From contig JAUIHM010000001.1 in assembly GCA_030432315.1 (NCBI GenBank), positions 1 through 64,000 on the forward strand: a stretch of DNA of 64,000 nt, read 5' to 3'. The notes beneath the pieces are model-generated. The model saw nothing but the letters and a program-made list of their open reading frames with translations. It was not told the origin of the DNA and made no database searches. Within the stretch, counting starts at the first letter, position 1. Each line of letters starts with the position of its first letter. Both the position numbers and the translations under genes were made by a program. Source of the DNA: Alphaproteobacteria bacterium (GTDB taxonomy: Bacteria > Pseudomonadota > Alphaproteobacteria > Rhodobacterales > Rhodobacteraceae). This document shows, one piece after another, positions 22,446 through 32,145 of the stretch.

Positions 22446-23185
22446 TTGAGGCGACGCTGTCCGGTCAGGTCGCAACGGTCGTACTAAACAGCCCCGCGAC
22501 ACACAACGCCCTGACACAGGCTGCCATGAGCGACCTGACCGGTGTGCTGAGAGGCTGGGCGGAAACTCCACCCCGCGCGCTCATCCTGACGGGCACCGGA
22601 CGCAGTTTCTGTTCCGGCGCATCGCTTGCGGACGTGGCGCAGGCGGACTGGTCGGACAACCCGTTGACGCGGCTCTGTGACACGCTGGAGGACTTTCCCG
22701 CCGTGACGGTTGCCCGGCTCAACGGCGGCGTCTACGGTGGCGGGGTCGAACTGGCGCTCTCCTGTGATTTTCGCGTCGGCGTCCGTGGCATGAAGGCGTT
22801 CGTTCCTCCGGCGCGGCTGGGCATTCACTACGAACCCGCCGGGATCCGGCGCATGATCGACCGGCTGGGATCGCAGACGGCGCGGCGGATGTTTCTCCTC
22901 GCGGAGCGGTTTGACGACCGGATGCTGCTTGAGGCCGGTTTTCTCGACCATCTGGTTGAGCCTGATGAGCTTGATGCAAAGGTTGACGAACTCACCGGAA
23001 CCGCATGCGGCCTCGCGCCTCTCGCCCTGCGCGGCATGAAACAGACGATATGCGAAATTGCCCACGGTACACTGGATGCTGCCGCCGCGAGGCACCGCGT
23101 TTCCCATTGCCTGGCATCCAGGGATCATGCGGAGGGCGTGGCTGCAATGGCCGAAAAGCGAAATCCGAATTTTACGGGAACCTGA
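22442..23185 (+). CDS. Enoyl-CoA hydratase/isomerase family protein
   Basis: Crotonase fold: LTGTGRSFCSGASLADV...ARLNGGVYGGGVELALSCDFRVG. Confidence 0.9.
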   Translation: MIEATLSGQVATVVLNSPATHNALTQAAMSDLTGVLRGWAETPPRALILTGTGRSFCSGASLADVAQADWSDNPLTRLCDTLEDFPAVTVARLNGGVYGGGVELALSCDFRVGVRGMKAFVPPARLGIHYEPAGIRRMIDRLGSQTARRMFLLAERFDDRMLLEAGFLDHLVEPDELDAKVDELTGTACGLAPLALRGMKQTICEIAHGTLDAAAARHRVSHCLASRDHAEGVAAMAEKRNPNFTGT

Positions 23186-23187
23186 AC

Positions 23188-24453
23188 GTGACTGACACTT
23201 CTCCCAGAGCGCTCCTCCGACACCTGTTTGATGCCGCCGTCGCAGCAGCACTGCCCGACCGAAGCATTGCGGCTCACATGCCTGCCCCGCCGAAGGGAAA
23301 GACGGTTGTGATCGGAGCGGGCAAGGGTGCAGCGCAGTTGGCACAGGCGCTGGAGGCCGTCTGGGAGGGGCCGCTGAGCGGGTGCGTCGTCACCCGCTAC
23401 GGCTATGCAGCCCCATGTGAACGGATCGAGGTCCTGGAAGCCGCGCATCCGGAACCGGACGAAGCGGGTCTGCGTGCCTCCCGCCGGATGCTCGACCTTG
23501 TGGCGGGGCTCACGAAGGACGATCTGGTGATTGCTCTTGTCTGTGGCGGCGGCTCGGCCCTGTTGCCGTGTCCTCCGGCGGGACTTACTCTCGCCGATGA
23601 ACTGGCGGTGAACCAGGCACTGCTGGCTTCAGGCGCGCCGATATCGGCGATGAACGTGGTTCGAAAGCACACCTCCGCGATCAAGGGCGGCCGGCTCGCC
23701 GCTGCGGCGCATCCGGCCCGGGTGTTTTCGATGGTTGTGTCCGACATTCCCGGTGACAACCCGGCACTCGTTGCCTCGGGACCGACGGTGGCGGACGGAT
23801 CGACGCGGGAAGACGCGCTGGCGGCCATCGAAGCCTATCGCCTGAATTTGCCTGACGCGGTGATGCGTCATATCGAGAGCCCAAGCAGCGCGGCACCTTC
23901 GCCGGACGCTGCCGAGTTTTCCCGCGACGAGGTTCGGGTGATTGCCTCGGCTGCCGTTTCGCTGGAAGCGGCGCAGGCGGCGGCAGGGGCGAAGGGATGG
24001 AATGCGGTCATTCTTTCGGACGCCATCGAGGGAGAAGCGCGCGATGTGGCGCGCATGCATGCCGCACTTGCCCGGGAGATCGCCCGCAAGGGCCGTCCCT
24101 TTGCGAAGCCGGTCATTCTGTTGTCGGGTGGAGAAACCACGGTAACCCTGAGAGGGAAGGGGAAGGGCGGGAGGAACTCCGAGTTCCTGCTGTCACTGGC
24201 CTGTGACATCGAGGGCATTCCTGGTATTGTCGCCCTTGCGGCGGATACGGACGGGATCGACGGGTCGGAGGACAATGCCGGCGGGATCGTTGACGGCCAG
24301 ACTGCGGCGAGGATTCGCGCCGCCGGCGCCGATCCGCGCGTAAGACTGTCCAACAACGATGCCTGGACCGCGCTGCACGAGGCCGGCGACCTTCTGGTTA
24401 CCGGACCGACCGGCACAAACGTAAACGACTTCCGGGCCGTTCTGATCGCCTGA
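23188..24453 (+). CDS. Glycerate 2-kinase (MOFRL/GckA-type)
   Basis: VIGAGKGAAQLAQALE; VCGGGSALLPCP; LSGGETTVTLRGKGKGGRNSEFLL; ALAADTDGIDG. Confidence 0.92.
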   Translation: MTDTSPRALLRHLFDAAVAAALPDRSIAAHMPAPPKGKTVVIGAGKGAAQLAQALEAVWEGPLSGCVVTRYGYAAPCERIEVLEAAHPEPDEAGLRASRRMLDLVAGLTKDDLVIALVCGGGSALLPCPPAGLTLADELAVNQALLASGAPISAMNVVRKHTSAIKGGRLAAAAHPARVFSMVVSDIPGDNPALVASGPTVADGSTREDALAAIEAYRLNLPDAVMRHIESPSSAAPSPDAAEFSRDEVRVIASAAVSLEAAQAAAGAKGWNAVILSDAIEGEARDVARMHAALAREIARKGRPFAKPVILLSGGETTVTLRGKGKGGRNSEFLLSLACDIEGIPGIVALAADTDGIDGSEDNAGGIVDGQTAARIRAAGADPRVRLSNNDAWTALHEAGDLLVTGPTGTNVNDFRAVLIA

Positions 24454-24458
24454 CCTGT

Positions 24459-25844
24459 TCAGCGGGGCGCGGGGAGGGTGATCGCGAAGGTCGTGCCGTC
24501 CTCATCGGAAATTTCCAGCATCAGTTCACCGCCGTGCCCGCGAATGATTTCTGCAGCGATGGCAAGGCCGAGCCCTGATCCTTCCTTGCGGGTTCCACCC
24601 TGAAACGGCCTGAACAGGTTTTCCCGCGCCTGTTTGGGCAGGCCAGGGCCGGTATCCGCGACCCGGATTATTGTCGTTCCCTCGGCTTCCTGAGCCGAAA
24701 CGCGAACGGAACCGTGGGCATTCGATCCGTTGATTGCCTGGGCGGCGTTTCGCACCAGGTTGGACAGGACGCGGAAAAGCTGTTCCGGGTCTCCCAGGAC
24801 CTTCAGACCCTCCGGAACCTCGGAGGAAATGCCGACCAGGTCGGAACCCGTCGTGTGGCGTTCGTTGTCGATGACTTCATTGACCAGGTTGGCAAGCACC
24901 AGCTGTTCCAGCACCGGTGACGGTTCTTCCGCCTTGCCGAAAGTCAGTGTCCTCTCGCACAGGTTGACTGCCCGTGACAGCGAATTGACCAGTTTTGGCG
25001 CAGTCCTGCGCACCCGGGGATCGTCGCTGGAGGCAAAGCCGTCCGCGAGCAGCTGGGTCGTGGTCAACATGTTGCGCAGGTCATGGCTGACTTTGGCGAG
25101 GGCGCTGCCCAGCGACGCAAGTCGTTCCTTTTGCCGCAACGCGCCTGTGAGCCGTACTTCCAGATCGTGAAGTGCGACTTCGGCCTGTTTGATTTCCCGG
25201 GTGCTGCTGGCCGGTTCGATGATCCTGGCCGCGTTTTCCGGATCGTCGCGATAGGCAACCATGTGGTTCACCACGCGGTTGATCGGACGGACGATCAGCC
25301 TGCGCACGGCAAAGAACAGCAGGCCTGCCGTTGCAATGGAAATTGCCAGCGAAAGGTAGAACACCCTGAGACCGTATTCCACCATCGCCTGTCGCAGCGG
25401 AGCTTCGTGCATGACGATTTCAACGCCGCCCTCGGCACCCTGCCGTGTTTCACCCATGACGTGAATCAGTCTGTTGCCGTCATGGGAAAAGACCAGCAGG
25501 GCATCCTTCACCAGGGTCACCGGACTGGCCGTTGCAATGTCGTAGTAGCCTTCGATCGGCTGATCCAGATCGCTCGCCAGAACCAGCTCGCGCACGCCGT
25601 CCCGCCGGAGGACGATGTTCAATACGCCGGCGGTTTGCAGGAGCTCCTCCTCGAGTTCCGGAGAAATTACGTCATTGGTGGTCCCCAATGATGCGAGAGC
25701 CGCCAACTGCGCCAAATCAAGGCGGTTTTGCAGGTAGTCCTCCCGAAATCGGGCGACGGAAGGAGCGAAGATCAAGACCTCGGCGATCATCACAAAGACA
25801 ACCGTCAAACCCAGGAACCGGCCCGATAGGGAATTTAAGAACAT
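24459..25844 (-). CDS. Membrane sensor histidine kinase with HAMP domain
   Basis: Two TM segments; KVSHDLRNMLTTTQLLADG H-box; N box LSNLVRNAAQA; ADTGPGLP; GSGLGLAIAAEIIRGHGG. Confidence 0.92.
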   Translation of the reverse strand: MFLNSLSGRFLGLTVVFVMIAEVLIFAPSVARFREDYLQNRLDLAQLAALASLGTTNDVISPELEEELLQTAGVLNIVLRRDGVRELVLASDLDQPIEGYYDIATASPVTLVKDALLVFSHDGNRLIHVMGETRQGAEGGVEIVMHEAPLRQAMVEYGLRVFYLSLAISIATAGLLFFAVRRLIVRPINRVVNHMVAYRDDPENAARIIEPASSTREIKQAEVALHDLEVRLTGALRQKERLASLGSALAKVSHDLRNMLTTTQLLADGFASSDDPRVRRTAPKLVNSLSRAVNLCERTLTFGKAEEPSPVLEQLVLANLVNEVIDNERHTTGSDLVGISSEVPEGLKVLGDPEQLFRVLSNLVRNAAQAINGSNAHGSVRVSAQEAEGTTIIRVADTGPGLPKQARENLFRPFQGGTRKEGSGLGLAIAAEIIRGHGGELMLEISDEDGTTFAITLPAPR

Positions 25845-25915
25845 GCCCGAACCTGATCACATACGTGTCAGGACAGTATGCATTTCAGTCTGCCCATACA
25901 AGGAGGCGGTTGAAA

Positions 25916-27331
25916 TCAGGGCAGGAACTGGACCAGCCGGACGATGCGTTTGACCGTCGGGTTCTCAAAAAGCCTCGGCACGAAGTATTGCCCCGCTGCT
26001 CGTTTCGAGATTTCCGACAGTGTCGGGTACGGTGCGACCATGCCGGCGACCTGCGATATCTTCAGTCTGGCGGACAGCGCCAGTGCCCAGAGCGCGATCA
26101 TTTCGCCAGCCTGGGCGCCGACGATTCCGACGCCGACCGGCCGACCGGAAACAACCATCACCTTGATTTTCCCCGTTGTCAGCAGTTCCGCGCGCGCGCG
26201 ATCGTTTTCAGCGTATTCGAAGCGCAGAATTTCGAGCCGCGCTCCAAACTTCGCGCGGGCGTCAGCCTCGGTCAAACCGACCTGGGCCAGTTCCGGATCG
26301 GTGTAGGTTGCCCACGGAATGTGGTGCGTGGAAGCCCGCGCCCGCAGACCGAACAGCGCCGACCGGATCACGATGCCCGCATGGTATCCGGCAACGTGGG
26401 TGAACTGCAGCCCGCCGGCCGCATCGCCGATTGCATAGATTTTTCGGTTGGTGGACTTCAGCGAAGCATCAACCCGCACGCCGGTTCGGGTCGTTTCGAC
26501 GCCTGCGACATCGAGCCCCATGTCTTCCACGTTTGCCTTGCGGCCAACCGCCATCAGCAGATGCGACCCGGTGAAGTCCCGGCTCGCCGTTGATACCGTA
26601 ATGGCACCGCCATCCTGGCGAATGCGCTCGACCGCGGCATTTTCGACGATCTCAACACCCTCCGCTCGAATGCGCTCCAGAGCAATCGCGGCGAGTTCCG
26701 GGTCGTCCTTTCCCAGTGCCTTCATCCCTTCCAGCACCGTGACACGGCAACCCAGGCGGCGGTGGGCCTGAGCCATCTCCATGCCGATCGGCCCGCCTCC
26801 GATCACCAGCAGATGCTCCGGTTTTTCGCGGAGGTCGAAGATGGTTTCGTTGGTGAAATAGCCGACATCTTCTAGGCCTGGTATTGGCGGCACAAACGGA
26901 CGAGAGCCGGTGGCGATGACGAACCGCCGCGCCGAAACGATGGTGTCGTCTACCTGGACCTGTCCGGAGGAAATAAATCTCGCGAATCCCTGGAGAACCC
27001 GCACCCCCAACCCGTCAAAACGTTCGACCGAATCCAGCGGCCGTATGCCCTCGATTACGGCGGAGACATGCTGCCTGGTGGCGGCGAAATCCACGTTCGG
27101 CATCGAAGGTTCGACACCGAATGGTTGGCCCGCAGTCATGGCATGGGCATGCTTGGCGGAGGCGAGCAGGGATTTCGAGGGAACGCAGCCGTAATTGAGG
27201 CAGTCCCCACCCATTTTTCCTGCTTCGATCAGCACCACTTTCGCGCCCATCTGGACGGCGCCCGCTGCCGTGGACAGGCCGCCGGATCCTCCGCCGATTA
27301 CGCACAGATCTGTTCGGATATGTGTGGGCAT
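25916..27331 (-). CDS. FAD-dependent pyridine nucleotide-disulfide oxidoreductase (MerA/Lpd-like, no HMA domain)
   Basis: DLCVIGGGSGGLSTAAGA; redox motif GGDCLNYGCVPSKSLL; dimerization domain. Confidence 0.92.
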   Translation of the reverse strand: MPTHIRTDLCVIGGGSGGLSTAAGAVQMGAKVVLIEAGKMGGDCLNYGCVPSKSLLASAKHAHAMTAGQPFGVEPSMPNVDFAATRQHVSAVIEGIRPLDSVERFDGLGVRVLQGFARFISSGQVQVDDTIVSARRFVIATGSRPFVPPIPGLEDVGYFTNETIFDLREKPEHLLVIGGGPIGMEMAQAHRRLGCRVTVLEGMKALGKDDPELAAIALERIRAEGVEIVENAAVERIRQDGGAITVSTASRDFTGSHLLMAVGRKANVEDMGLDVAGVETTRTGVRVDASLKSTNRKIYAIGDAAGGLQFTHVAGYHAGIVIRSALFGLRARASTHHIPWATYTDPELAQVGLTEADARAKFGARLEILRFEYAENDRARAELLTTGKIKVMVVSGRPVGVGIVGAQAGEMIALWALALSARLKISQVAGMVAPYPTLSEISKRAAGQYFVPRLFENPTVKRIVRLVQFLP

Positions 27332-28074
27332 CAGGAGCTTTCCTTCCGGGATCGGATGATGTTGAGAACAATCGGCAGCGCCGCGAGTGCCGCGAGACCG
27401 AGGATCGGTCCGAGAATCTCGGGCTCGAAAATGACCCCGAGATCGGGTGTCTCACCCCGCGCAAAAACCTCTCCGAGCCCGGAGCCGATCCAGGAGTAGA
27501 CGAGGGTTCCGGGAATAATGCCGACGAATGTTGTCAGCACGTAGTTCCTGACGCCAACGCCGAGAAACGCCGGTGCAAGGTTGGCGACAAAAAACGGCAC
27601 GGCCGGTACGAGGCGCATCAGGAACAGATAGCTGATCTCATTTGTACGAAGACCCGATTCCATTTTTCGAAGGGCACCTGTTCCGCTCCGCCGGGTCAGC
27701 ATTGCGTGGAGCTGATCGCCAAGACCGATTCGGGCTGCCAGATAGATCAGGGTCGCGCCGGCAGTCGCCGCGACAACCGTCATCGCTGCGCCGGCGACCG
27801 TTCCGAAGAGAAACCCGCCGGCCAAGGTCATTGCCAGGCCGCCAGGCAGGGAAAATGCGACCACACCGGCATAAACGGCCATATAGACAACTATCGCCGT
27901 GCCGTAATTCTGATCGCGCCAGGCAATCAGCGCCTCCCTGTTGTCGCGCAGACTTTCGAATGTCAGCACATCGCCAAACTGCCACAGTCCAATGACGGCC
28001 CCGAGCCCGATCACGATCAGCGGCAGGGTTCTGCGCAGCGGCCGGCGTGAGGCGGTATGTTCCATTGACTTCAT
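27331..28074 (-). CDS. TVP38/TMEM64 (DedA/SNARE-associated-like) membrane protein
   Basis: VYAGVVAFSLPGGLAMTLAGGFLFG...RLVPAVPFFVANLAPAFLGV; start chosen inside ORF 27331..28212. Confidence 0.88.
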   Translation of the reverse strand: MKSMEHTASRRPLRRTLPLIVIGLGAVIGLWQFGDVLTFESLRDNREALIAWRDQNYGTAIVVYMAVYAGVVAFSLPGGLAMTLAGGFLFGTVAGAAMTVVAATAGATLIYLAARIGLGDQLHAMLTRRSGTGALRKMESGLRTNEISYLFLMRLVPAVPFFVANLAPAFLGVGVRNYVLTTFVGIIPGTLVYSWIGSGLGEVFARGETPDLGVIFEPEILGPILGLAALAALPIVLNIIRSRKESS

Positions 28075-28202
28075 ATCCCAATATCCGGTTTTGTTTTTGT
28101 CACTGCCGATACGCCAATTCGGCATCAGCATTACGCCATTCACGCGGCGTTGAACCCTGACGGGGAAATGTTTCAGTGCGGCGGGAAAGTGCCAATAGCG
28201 GA

Positions 28203-28231
28203 TTGACTTCAATACCGCAGATGCCCTAGAG
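28203..28231 (+). promoter_or_regulatory. Candidate promoter for rpmH
   Basis: TTGACT - 17 nt - CTAGAG, ~95 nt upstream of rpmH. Confidence 0.4.
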
Positions 28232-28325
28232 ACCGGCTTTCAGTTTTGGGGTGCGTTACGTGGCGGCTGGTACAGCGCAGCCAGTCAGCGCCCGGCACCA
28301 CTGAAGTGAACAGGAGAAGTCAGAG

Positions 28326-28460
28326 ATGAAACGCACATTTCAGCCAAGCAACCTCGTGCGCAAACGCCGCCACGGTTTCCGTGCCCGCATGGCAACCAAA
28401 GCAGGCCGGACGATCATCAACCGCCGCCGTGCCCAGGGCCGGAAGCGCCTGTCCGCCTGA
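28326..28460 (+). CDS. rpmH: 50S ribosomal protein L34
   Basis: [44 protein letters not shown]; too short for the supplied ORF track. Confidence 0.98.
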   Translation: MKRTFQPSNLVRKRRHGFRARMATKAGRTIINRRRAQGRKRLSA

Positions 28461-28473
28461 TTGCCGGCAGGAG

Positions 28474-28881
28474 ATGGCAGGGACGACGGATCTGCCCTCA
28501 GCGGATCCCCTCCGTTTCAGCGATAGAAACTTTGAAATTCTGAGCAGACGCTCAGAGTTTCTTCTGGCATCGCGTGCCGACTGGAATCGTCAGACCGGAT
28601 TGGTGTTGCAGGGGCGGCGCAGGGACGTCGGTGAGGGCGCCACGGGAATGCGCGTCGGATTCACCTGCTCCAAAAAGGTCGGCAATGCCGTCGCGAGAAA
28701 CCGGGCGAAACGCCGGCTTCGTGCTGCCGCCAGGGAGATCATCCCGCGTTGCGGCTGTGACGGCTGGGATTACGTCCTGATTGGAAAACGCGATGCGACC
28801 GCCGAGCGTCGGTTCGATGAACTTTGTTCCGATCTGGAGGCGGCGCTCCGCCGCGTCCATTCCAGAGGTGCGCGCAGGTGA
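28474..28881 (+). CDS. rnpA: Ribonuclease P protein component
   Basis: MRVGFTCSKKVGNAVARNRAKRRLRAA RNR motif; follows rpmH. Confidence 0.95.
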   Translation: MAGTTDLPSADPLRFSDRNFEILSRRSEFLLASRADWNRQTGLVLQGRRRDVGEGATGMRVGFTCSKKVGNAVARNRAKRRLRAAAREIIPRCGCDGWDYVLIGKRDATAERRFDELCSDLEAALRRVHSRGARR

Positions 28882-29102
28882 GCCCACTGGCACATGTATT
28901 CGCGCTTCCCGTCCGGATCTACCGACTGCTTTTTTCTCCCTGGGTGGGACATGGATGCCGGTTTCAGCCAACCTGCTCCGCATATGCGCTCGAGGCGCTG
29001 CAGACGCATGGCGCCCTGCGCGGGTCGGTTTTGACCGTCAGACGCCTTTTGCGCTGCAATCCGTGGGGCGGGTCCGGGATCGACAACGTTCCGCCACGCT
29101 GA
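28878..29102 (+). CDS. yidD: Membrane protein insertion efficiency factor YidD
   Basis: ALPVRIYRLLFSPWVGHGCRFQPTCSAYALEALQTHGALRGSVLTVRRLLRCNPWGGSGIDNVP; GTG start overlapping rnpA stop. Confidence 0.95.
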   Translation: MSPLAHVFALPVRIYRLLFSPWVGHGCRFQPTCSAYALEALQTHGALRGSVLTVRRLLRCNPWGGSGIDNVPPR

Positions 29103-29157
29103 GAGTTGAAATCGGGCAAAGCCTTGCCTTTGCCACAACATTGTGTATCTCCGGGCC

Positions 29158-29970
29158 ATGCTCGACGATCAGAACTTTCATCCGCTTTTTGACGGCGCAC
29201 CGACGACAACGCAGTTCAAAAAACTGCGCAAGCGGATCGTGCGCCAGGCCCGCGAAGCCATTGAAGCCTACGGAATGGCGCGGCGCGGGGAGCGGTGGCT
29301 GGTCTGTCTTTCCGGTGGCAAGGACAGTTATACGCTGCTGGCGGTCCTGACCGAGCTGAAATGGCGCGGTCTGTTGCCGGTTGACCTGCTGGCGTGCAAT
29401 CTCGACCAGGGACAGCCCGGTTTTCCCTCCGGGGTTCTTCCGGATTTTCTTCAGCGCATGGGTGTTCCGCACAGGATTGAATACCAGGACACCTATTCGA
29501 TCGTCGTCGACAAGGTTCCCTCAACAAAAACCTATTGCGCGCTCTGCTCGCGGCTGCGCCGCGGACACCTATACCGCATTGCCCGTGAGGAGAACTGTCA
29601 GGCCGTCGTGCTTGGGCATCACCGTGACGACGTGATCGAAACGTTTCTTCTCAATCTGTTTCACGGCGGAAAACTCGCTGCCATGCCGGGCAAGCTCTTG
29701 AATGACGAGGGCGATCTCTACGTTCACAGGCCGCTGGTTTACGTCAGCGAGGCCGACTGCCAGAAGTTTGCCGCGGCCATGAACTATCCGATCATTCCCT
29801 GTGACCTCTGCGGCAGTCAGGAAGGGCTGCAGCGTCAGCAGATCAAGGCGATGGTCGATACCTGGGAAACCCGCAGCCCCGGTCGCAGGCAAAAGATGTT
29901 CCGCGCCCTGACACAGGTCAAGCCGAGCCATCTGCTCGACCCGGATCTGTTCGATTTCAAGTCCCTCTGA
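29158..29970 (+). CDS. ttcA: tRNA 2-thiocytidine(32) synthetase TtcA
   Basis: PP-loop [12 protein letters not shown]; cysteine pairs [10 protein letters not shown] and [24 protein letters not shown]. Confidence 0.95.
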   Translation: MLDDQNFHPLFDGAPTTTQFKKLRKRIVRQAREAIEAYGMARRGERWLVCLSGGKDSYTLLAVLTELKWRGLLPVDLLACNLDQGQPGFPSGVLPDFLQRMGVPHRIEYQDTYSIVVDKVPSTKTYCALCSRLRRGHLYRIAREENCQAVVLGHHRDDVIETFLLNLFHGGKLAAMPGKLLNDEGDLYVHRPLVYVSEADCQKFAAAMNYPIIPCDLCGSQEGLQRQQIKAMVDTWETRSPGRRQKMFRALTQVKPSHLLDPDLFDFKSL

Positions 29971-30078
29971 GGACTCCTGCGGCATCACCGCAACCATTTT
30001 TGCGCGGCCTGACAACTTTTTCCCGTCTTTGGCCAGACCTTAACAAACGGTCAAGATCATGCGCGCTAACTGGCATCC

Positions 30079-32058
30079 ATGATACCAGAAGCGCCATCAT
30101 CAACGTCTGCGCCCCCGGACCGCCTGTTTGCACGGGCGTCGACCTGTGCGCTGCTCGTCGGTGCGGTCTGTATCATGCTCTCACATCTGCTGCTCTACAG
30201 GTCATTCGCTGACAGTCTGTCCGCTTACCAACAGGCCGGTTACAGCAGCGAACGGGCGGCTTCCGCCCGGACCCTGGCGGCGATGTTGGACGGCCTCGGA
30301 GTTGTTTCTGACGTAAACCTCACCGATGCCGCCCGGGCAAAGCTGACGCTCGCGGCGAAACGAATCGCTGCAGGAAAAGGGGCAGGCAACCCTGCCGACC
30401 AGCGCGGATCGCTGGAACTGACGACAACGGTTTCCGCATTCGTTGCGCGGGTGGCCGAGTTTGCAGAAGCTTCGCCACTCGACCGCTCGACCGCCCAGGA
30501 ACTCCGGACTGTCCTGACCGGCGAAATAATTCCCCGGCTCAATCATGCCGCTGCCGGTGACCGTCTGCTGTCGGACGAGGCGCGACGCCACGGCACGCTG
30601 GTTTTAACCGGATCCCTGATCCTGCATCTCGTCGCCGGCACGGCGATCTTCCTGTTGATTTTTCGTCCTGCGCAGCAGGAAATCGTCTCCTGGGTTCATG
30701 CGACACGGGAAACGGACAGCGAAAACCGGTTTCGCCTCCTACACAATGCCCTCACCGGAATGCCCAATCACACCTATCTGCATGCACATCTCACGAGGGT
30801 GGCGGCCGCTTCCGACCGGAGGCCAACGCAGACTGCAGTTCTCCGTGTCGATTTCGACAAGTTCAGGCTGATGCGGGAGACGCTCGGAGTTCAGGTTTGT
30901 GACGAAGTCATTAGAATCGCGGCGCGGCGCATTCAAAAGGTCCTGCGCGCTGGCGATTTTGCCGCCTACCTGGGGCAGGACGACTTTGTTGTCGTCACCG
31001 CCGAACTTGCCGACGCCGCGACCGCCGCAACGATTGCCGGACGAATTCAGGCGGCGGTCACCAAACCCTTTGTCGTGCGCGGCGGAGCACGCAAACTCAG
31101 CTGCAGTATCGGCGTTACCCTGCTTTCCGATGACGAGGCCGATGCCGGCCTGATCCTCGCCAACGCGGAAATAGCGCTCATGGAGGCACAGGCTGAAGGG
31201 CCGGGTCTGGTCCGCTATTTCAGCAAAACCCAGAGGGAAGAAGTCGAGCGTCGGGAGACACTTTATCAGGAACTGACTCAGGCGCTGGAGAGCGGCGACA
31301 TCATTGCCTATTTCCAGCCGCAGATAGACCTTCAGTCGGGGAAATTTTCCGGGTTCGAGGCCCTGGTTCGATGGGCGCATCCGGCGCACGGATTGCTGAA
31401 CCCGGCATCGTTCCTCGAATTTGCCGATCAGTCCGATCTGACTGAACGGCTGGGCGAGGTCGTGCTGGTGCGTACCATGCAGGCCCTCCGGGCCTGGGAT
31501 GAGGCAGGTCTGAATGTCCCAAAGGTAGGTGTGAACTTCGCGCTGGCCCAGCTTCGCAATCCCCGTCTCATTGAAAGAATAAAGTGGGACGCGGAAAGCT
31601 TCGACATCGAACCCGGCCGCCTCGCGATCGAGGTTCTGGAAACGGTGCTGATCAAGAGCGACGCAGACATGGTCGTCCGAAACCTCAGGGGACTTGCCTC
31701 GGCGGGATTCGGCATCGAACTCGATGATTTCGGCACCGGCCACGCCTCGATTTCCAATCTGCGCCGCTTCATGGTGGACCGGATCAAGATCGACCGGAGC
31801 TTCGTCCTTGGAATTGAAACCAGTGAAGAGCAGCAGCAGCTGACACGGTCCATGATAGCAATGGCCCAGGCCCTCGGCATCGAGACTCTCGCCGAGGGTG
31901 TTGAAACCGAGGAAGCGGAACTGATGCTGCGTTCGCTTGGCTGCAGTTACTGTCAGGGCTATATCATCGCCAGACCCATGGCCTTTGAAGACACAGGACC
32001 CTGGCTGGAATCCTATTCCGTCCGGTCCTACGCAGCCGGTGGCAGCAAATCCGTGTGA
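30079..32058 (+). CDS. Membrane GGDEF-EAL protein (GGDEF degenerate, EAL motifs intact)
   Basis: GGDEF site reads LGQDDF; EAL domain FEALVRWAHP, LDDFGTGHASI, AEGVETEE; two TM segments. Confidence 0.92.
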   Translation: MIPEAPSSTSAPPDRLFARASTCALLVGAVCIMLSHLLLYRSFADSLSAYQQAGYSSERAASARTLAAMLDGLGVVSDVNLTDAARAKLTLAAKRIAAGKGAGNPADQRGSLELTTTVSAFVARVAEFAEASPLDRSTAQELRTVLTGEIIPRLNHAAAGDRLLSDEARRHGTLVLTGSLILHLVAGTAIFLLIFRPAQQEIVSWVHATRETDSENRFRLLHNALTGMPNHTYLHAHLTRVAAASDRRPTQTAVLRVDFDKFRLMRETLGVQVCDEVIRIAARRIQKVLRAGDFAAYLGQDDFVVVTAELADAATAATIAGRIQAAVTKPFVVRGGARKLSCSIGVTLLSDDEADAGLILANAEIALMEAQAEGPGLVRYFSKTQREEVERRETLYQELTQALESGDIIAYFQPQIDLQSGKFSGFEALVRWAHPAHGLLNPASFLEFADQSDLTERLGEVVLVRTMQALRAWDEAGLNVPKVGVNFALAQLRNPRLIERIKWDAESFDIEPGRLAIEVLETVLIKSDADMVVRNLRGLASAGFGIELDDFGTGHASISNLRRFMVDRIKIDRSFVLGIETSEEQQQLTRSMIAMAQALGIETLAEGVETEEAELMLRSLGCSYCQGYIIARPMAFEDTGPWLESYSVRSYAAGGSKSV

Positions 32059-32145
32059 CCGGGGCACCCGAATACACCTTGACCTTTCGGTCCTGCGCCT
32101 GTTGAACCCACTCAGATTTTCCCTGGACTTACCGGAGTTGTTCTG

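Noticed and set aside
25916-27331. Mercury-resistance (mer) operon
   Set aside because: No merR, merT or merP nearby, and the enzyme lacks the HMA domain and C-terminal cysteine pair.
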